This document shows, in pieces, positions 4,503 through 6,590 of a stretch of 6,590 nt of DNA. Source of the stretch: an uncultured Holophagaceae bacterium (lineage in GTDB: Bacteria; Acidobacteriota; Holophagae; Holophagales; Holophagaceae); assembly GCA_903890595.1 (NCBI GenBank), contig CAITBU010000263.1, positions 1 through 6,590 of the forward strand. Reading direction: 5' to 3'. A program made the position numbers and the translations under genes. The notes beneath the pieces are model-generated. The model saw only the letters and a program-made list of their open reading frames with translations. It was not told the origin of the DNA and did not search any database. Position 1 is the first letter of the stretch; each line of letters starts with the position of its first letter.

Positions 4503-6416
4503 TCAACGCTGGCGGTCCCGGATCTCGGTGGCCAGGGACTGCAGGAAGGCGGCCAGCGGCTGTACGCCGAGGTCCCCCCGGTGACGATGGCGCACAGACA
4601 CGGTGCCAGCTTCGGCCTCGCGGTCCCCGATCACCAGCATGTAGGGGACCTTGGCCAGCTGGGCGTCCCGGATCTTGGCCTTGAGGCTCTCATTGCGCAG
4701 GTCCAGGTCGGCGCGCAGGCCCAGGGCCTTGGCCTGCGCCGCGGCCTCAGTGGCGAAGGCGTGGGCGCGGTCCGTGATGGGCAGGAAAGCCACCTGGACG
4801 GGTGCCAGCCAGGCCGGGAAGGCTCCGGCGGTATGCTCCACCAGGATCCCCATGAAGCGCTCGAGGCTGCCGAGGATCGCCCGGTGCAGCATGATGGGCT
4901 GCCCCTCGCCGCCGTCGGGGCGGGTGAAGGTGAGCTCAAAGCGCTCTGGCAGCATGTAGTCCACCTGGAGGGTGCCCAGCTGCCAGGGACGCTTCAGGGC
5001 ATCCAGGATCTGGAACTCGATCTTCGGGCCGTAGAAGGCACCCTCACCCGGGTTCAGGGTGTAGGGCATCCCTGCCTCATCCAGGGCCTCGGCCAGGGCC
5101 TGTTCGCCGGCATCCCAGACCTCGTCAGAGCCCAGGCGCTTCTCGGGCCGGGTGCTGAGGGCCACCCGCATCCCCTCGAAGCCGAAGGTGTCGTAGACCT
5201 CGGTCAGCAGGGCCAGGAAGGCGGCCATCTCGGTCTTGATCTGTTCCGGCGTGCAGTAGATGTGGGCGTCGTCCTGGCAGAAGGTGCGCACCCGGGTGAG
5301 GCCGTGGGTCACGCCACTGCGCTCGAAGCGGTGCAGCCGGCCGAAGTCGGCATAGCGTACGGGCAGGTCCCGGTAGCTGTGCTTGTGGCTGGCGTACATC
5401 AGGCAGTGGCCGGGGCAGTTCATGGGCTTAACGGCGTATTCCCGCTCTTCGGCGGTGGTGAAGTACATGTTCTCGGCGTAGTTCTCGTAGTGGCCGCTGG
5501 TCTTCCAGAGGGCCACATCGAGGATCTGCGGGGTGATGACTTCGCTGTAGCCGTACTTGAAGTACAGCTCTCGGATGTAGGTCACCAGCTCGTTGTAGAT
5601 GGCTGTGCCCTTGGGATGGAAGAAGGGCGAGGCCGGTGCTTCCGGATGGAAGGTGTAGAGGCCGAGCTCCTTGCCCAGCTTCCGGTGGTCCCGGGCCTTG
5701 GCCTCTTCCAGCCGCTTGAGGTGTTCGTCCAGTTCCTTGGGGGAGTGGAAGGCCGTGCCGTAGATGCGGCTGAGCATCTGGTTACGCTCATCGCCCTTCC
5801 AGTAGGCACCGGCGATGCTGAGCAACTTGAAGGCCTTGAGCTTGCCGGTGTTCGGCACATGGGGGCCACGGCACAGGTCATAGAAGTCACCCTGGCAGTA
5901 ACCGCTCACCACATCGCCCTGGGGGATGCTGGAGACGATCTCGACTTTGAGGGGTTCGCCCTGCTCGGTGAAGCGGGCCACGGCCGCATCCCGGCCCAAG
6001 TCCTCGCGACGGACCTGGATGCCCTCGGCCACGATCTTCCGCATCTCGGCTTCGATGCGGGGCAGGTCCTCAGGTGTGAAGGGCTTCTCCACCCAGAAGT
6101 CGTAGAAGAACCCGTCCTCGATGACGGGCCCGATGCCCACCCGGGCGTCGGGGAAGAGGCGCTTGACCGCATGGGCCAGCAGGTGGGCCGTGGAGTGGCG
6201 GACCAGTTCCAGGCTCTCAGGGGTCCGGTTGGTGACGATCTCCACGCGGGAGCCATTCACCAGGGGGGTATCCAGGTCCAGTAGCTTGCCGTCCACCCGA
6301 ATGGCCAGAGCGGCGTCCAGCAGCCGGGCTCCGATGCCTCCGGCCAGGTCTGCTCCAGTGGCACCCTCGTCCAACTGACGCAGGCTGTCATCGGGAAGGC
6401 GGACCTCAATGGACAT
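4503..6416 (-). CDS. thrS: Threonyl-tRNA synthetase
   Basis: Class II synthetase that charges tRNA(Thr) and hydrolyses mischarged Ser-tRNA(Thr). The 637-residue protein has the full bacterial layout: TGS domain (about 1-61), editing domain with HSTAH (His74, His78) and CRGPH (Cys182, His186), catalytic core, and C-terminal anticodon-binding domain (about 540-637). Zinc ligands Cys334 (MNCPGHC), His385 (DDAHIYC) and His511 (PIMLHR) are present, as are motif 2 Arg363 (GRLHRFE) and motif 3 Arg520 (GSLERFMG). All of these fall at the E. coli numbers as I recall them, which supports the ATG at 6416. GAGG lies 5 nt before it (GAGGAGCCC then ATG). In-frame TTG and ATG codons at 6470 and 6467 lie inside the hairpin after 5S and are rejected. 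Upstream there are only about 76 nt to the 5S gene, so there is no room for a T-box leader. Confidence 0.98.
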   Translation of the reverse strand: MSIEVRLPDDSLRQLDEGATGADLAGGIGARLLDAALAIRVDGKLLDLDTPLVNGSRVEIVTNRTPESLELVRHSTAHLLAHAVKRLFPDARVGIGPVIEDGFFYDFWVEKPFTPEDLPRIEAEMRKIVAEGIQVRREDLGRDAAVARFTEQGEPLKVEIVSSIPQGDVVSGYCQGDFYDLCRGPHVPNTGKLKAFKLLSIAGAYWKGDERNQMLSRIYGTAFHSPKELDEHLKRLEEAKARDHRKLGKELGLYTFHPEAPASPFFHPKGTAIYNELVTYIRELYFKYGYSEVITPQILDVALWKTSGHYENYAENMYFTTAEEREYAVKPMNCPGHCLMYASHKHSYRDLPVRYADFGRLHRFERSGVTHGLTRVRTFCQDDAHIYCTPEQIKTEMAAFLALLTEVYDTFGFEGMRVALSTRPEKRLGSDEVWDAGEQALAEALDEAGMPYTLNPGEGAFYGPKIEFQILDALKRPWQLGTLQVDYMLPERFELTFTRPDGGEGQPIMLHRAILGSLERFMGILVEHTAGAFPAWLAPVQVAFLPITDRAHAFATEAAAQAKALGLRADLDLRNESLKAKIRDAQLAKVPYMLVIGDREAEAGTVSVRHRHRGDLGVQPLAAFLQSLATEIRDRQR

Positions 6417-6441
6417 GGGCTCCTCGGCTAAAGATGAAATT

Positions 6442-6470
6442 TTTATTGTTAAACAGTTCCGGGCCATCAA
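6442..6470 (-). promoter_or_regulatory. Candidate thrS promoter overlapping the post-5S hairpin
   Basis: TTGATG (6470-6465), inside the hairpin's loop and descending arm, and AATAAA (6447-6442) are spaced 17 nt apart. Each matches four of six consensus bases. The stretch 6435-6455 is strikingly AT-rich for this window, which helps a promoter reading. Transcription would begin near 6435, leaving a leader of about 18 nt. The alternative is that thrS is fed by read-through from the rRNA operon. Confidence 0.35.
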
Positions 6471-6483
6471 TGTGATGGCCCGG
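6459..6483 (-). terminator. Hairpin after 5S rRNA, candidate rRNA operon terminator
   Basis: A perfect 11-bp stem (CCGGGCCATCA with TGATGGCCCGG) with a 3-nt loop lies about 10 nt after the 5S 3' end on the transcribed strand. The position is right for the end of an rRNA operon. The following bases, AACTGTTTAAC, are only moderately T-rich, so termination may be leaky or the stem may serve 3'-end processing or protection. Confidence 0.6.
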
Positions 6484-6492
6484 AGGGGATAT

Positions 6493-6590
6493 TAACGTCG
6501 CAGCGACCTACTTTTCCACTCCTGTACAGAGCAGTATCATCGGCCCTCCAGGTCTTAACGGCCGTGTTCGGGATGGGAACGGGTGTGACC
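6493..6590 (-). rRNA. rrf: 5S ribosomal RNA, 3' part (5' end outside the window)
   Basis: On the minus strand the sequence begins GGTCACACCCGTTCCCATC and continues CCGAACACGGCCGTTAAG, the typical loop B, helix III and loop C of bacterial 5S rRNA. It is followed by GGGCCGATGATACTGC, then GTAGGTCGCTGCGAC, the 3' strand that pairs with the 5' end. By comparison with E. coli 5S, about 22 nt of the 5' end are missing. The exact 3' end is uncertain by a few bases (6493-6497). It presumably closes a 16S-23S-5S operon lying beyond the window edge. Confidence 0.95.

Noticed and set aside
4443..6284. 613-codon open frame on the plus strand opposite thrS
   Set aside because: It is an antisense shadow produced by the strong GC codon bias of thrS. 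The translation is low-complexity (Gly, Val, Leu, Gln, His) with no recognisable domain, while the opposite strand is an unmistakable ThrRS.
6417..6470. Longer thrS product starting at TTG 6470 or ATG 6467
   Set aside because: These starts lie inside the post-5S hairpin and add an atypical segment. The ATG at 6416 has a Shine-Dalgarno site and puts every catalytic residue at the E. coli number.
6417..6492. T-box or threonine-responsive leader upstream of thrS
   Set aside because: There are only about 76 nt between 5S and the thrS ATG, too short for a T-box, and no T-box consensus is visible.

Overview
The window is a compact, high-GC housekeeping block read entirely from the minus strand. 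In transcription order, from high to low coordinates, it holds the 3' part of a 5S rRNA gene, thrS (threonyl-tRNA synthetase), infC (translation initiation factor IF-3), rpmI (L35), rplT (L20), pheS and pheT (the two subunits of phenylalanyl-tRNA synthetase), and perhaps the first codons of another gene at the very edge. The order thrS-infC-rpmI-rplT-pheS-pheT is a classic conserved bacterial translation cluster. No mobile element, CRISPR array, phage gene or foreign island is visible, and the plus strand carries only antisense shadow frames.

The sequence is bacterial: it has a bacterial 5S rRNA, IF-3, Shine-Dalgarno sites and heterotetrameric PheRS genes. The protein style and GC content made me think of a Gram-negative, possibly an Acidobacteriota (Holophaga/Geothrix-like) genome. 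That is an impression from memory, held with low confidence.

Region by region: 6493-6590 is the 5S rRNA 3' part, which closes an rRNA operon. A perfect 11-bp hairpin follows at 6459-6483 and overlaps a candidate thrS promoter. thrS (6416-4503) has every catalytic, zinc and editing residue at E. coli numbering. A 74-nt gap with a candidate extended -10 promoter leads to infC, which has no usable ATG/GTG/TTG start and begins at ATT behind a strong Shine-Dalgarno site. infC and rpmI are 7 nt apart. rpmI and rplT are separated by an unusually long 176-nt spacer packed with hairpins. A 10-bp GAAA-loop hairpin lies between rplT and pheS. pheS and pheT overlap by one base (TGATG).

The genes work together in protein synthesis: IF-3 controls initiation, L35 and L20 are 50S subunit proteins (L20 an early assembly protein), and ThrRS and PheRS charge tRNAs.

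Most of this is ordinary. The points worth a second look are: (1) a PheT of 640 aa that cleanly lacks the N-terminal tRNA-binding OB-fold (B2) and also a ~40-residue segment of the catalytic-like core, while keeping its editing site; (2) the structured rpmI-rplT spacer; (3) the ATT start of infC; (4) a Pro/Ala/Lys tail on IF-3; (5) thrS placed directly behind an rRNA operon. I see no wholly new system here.
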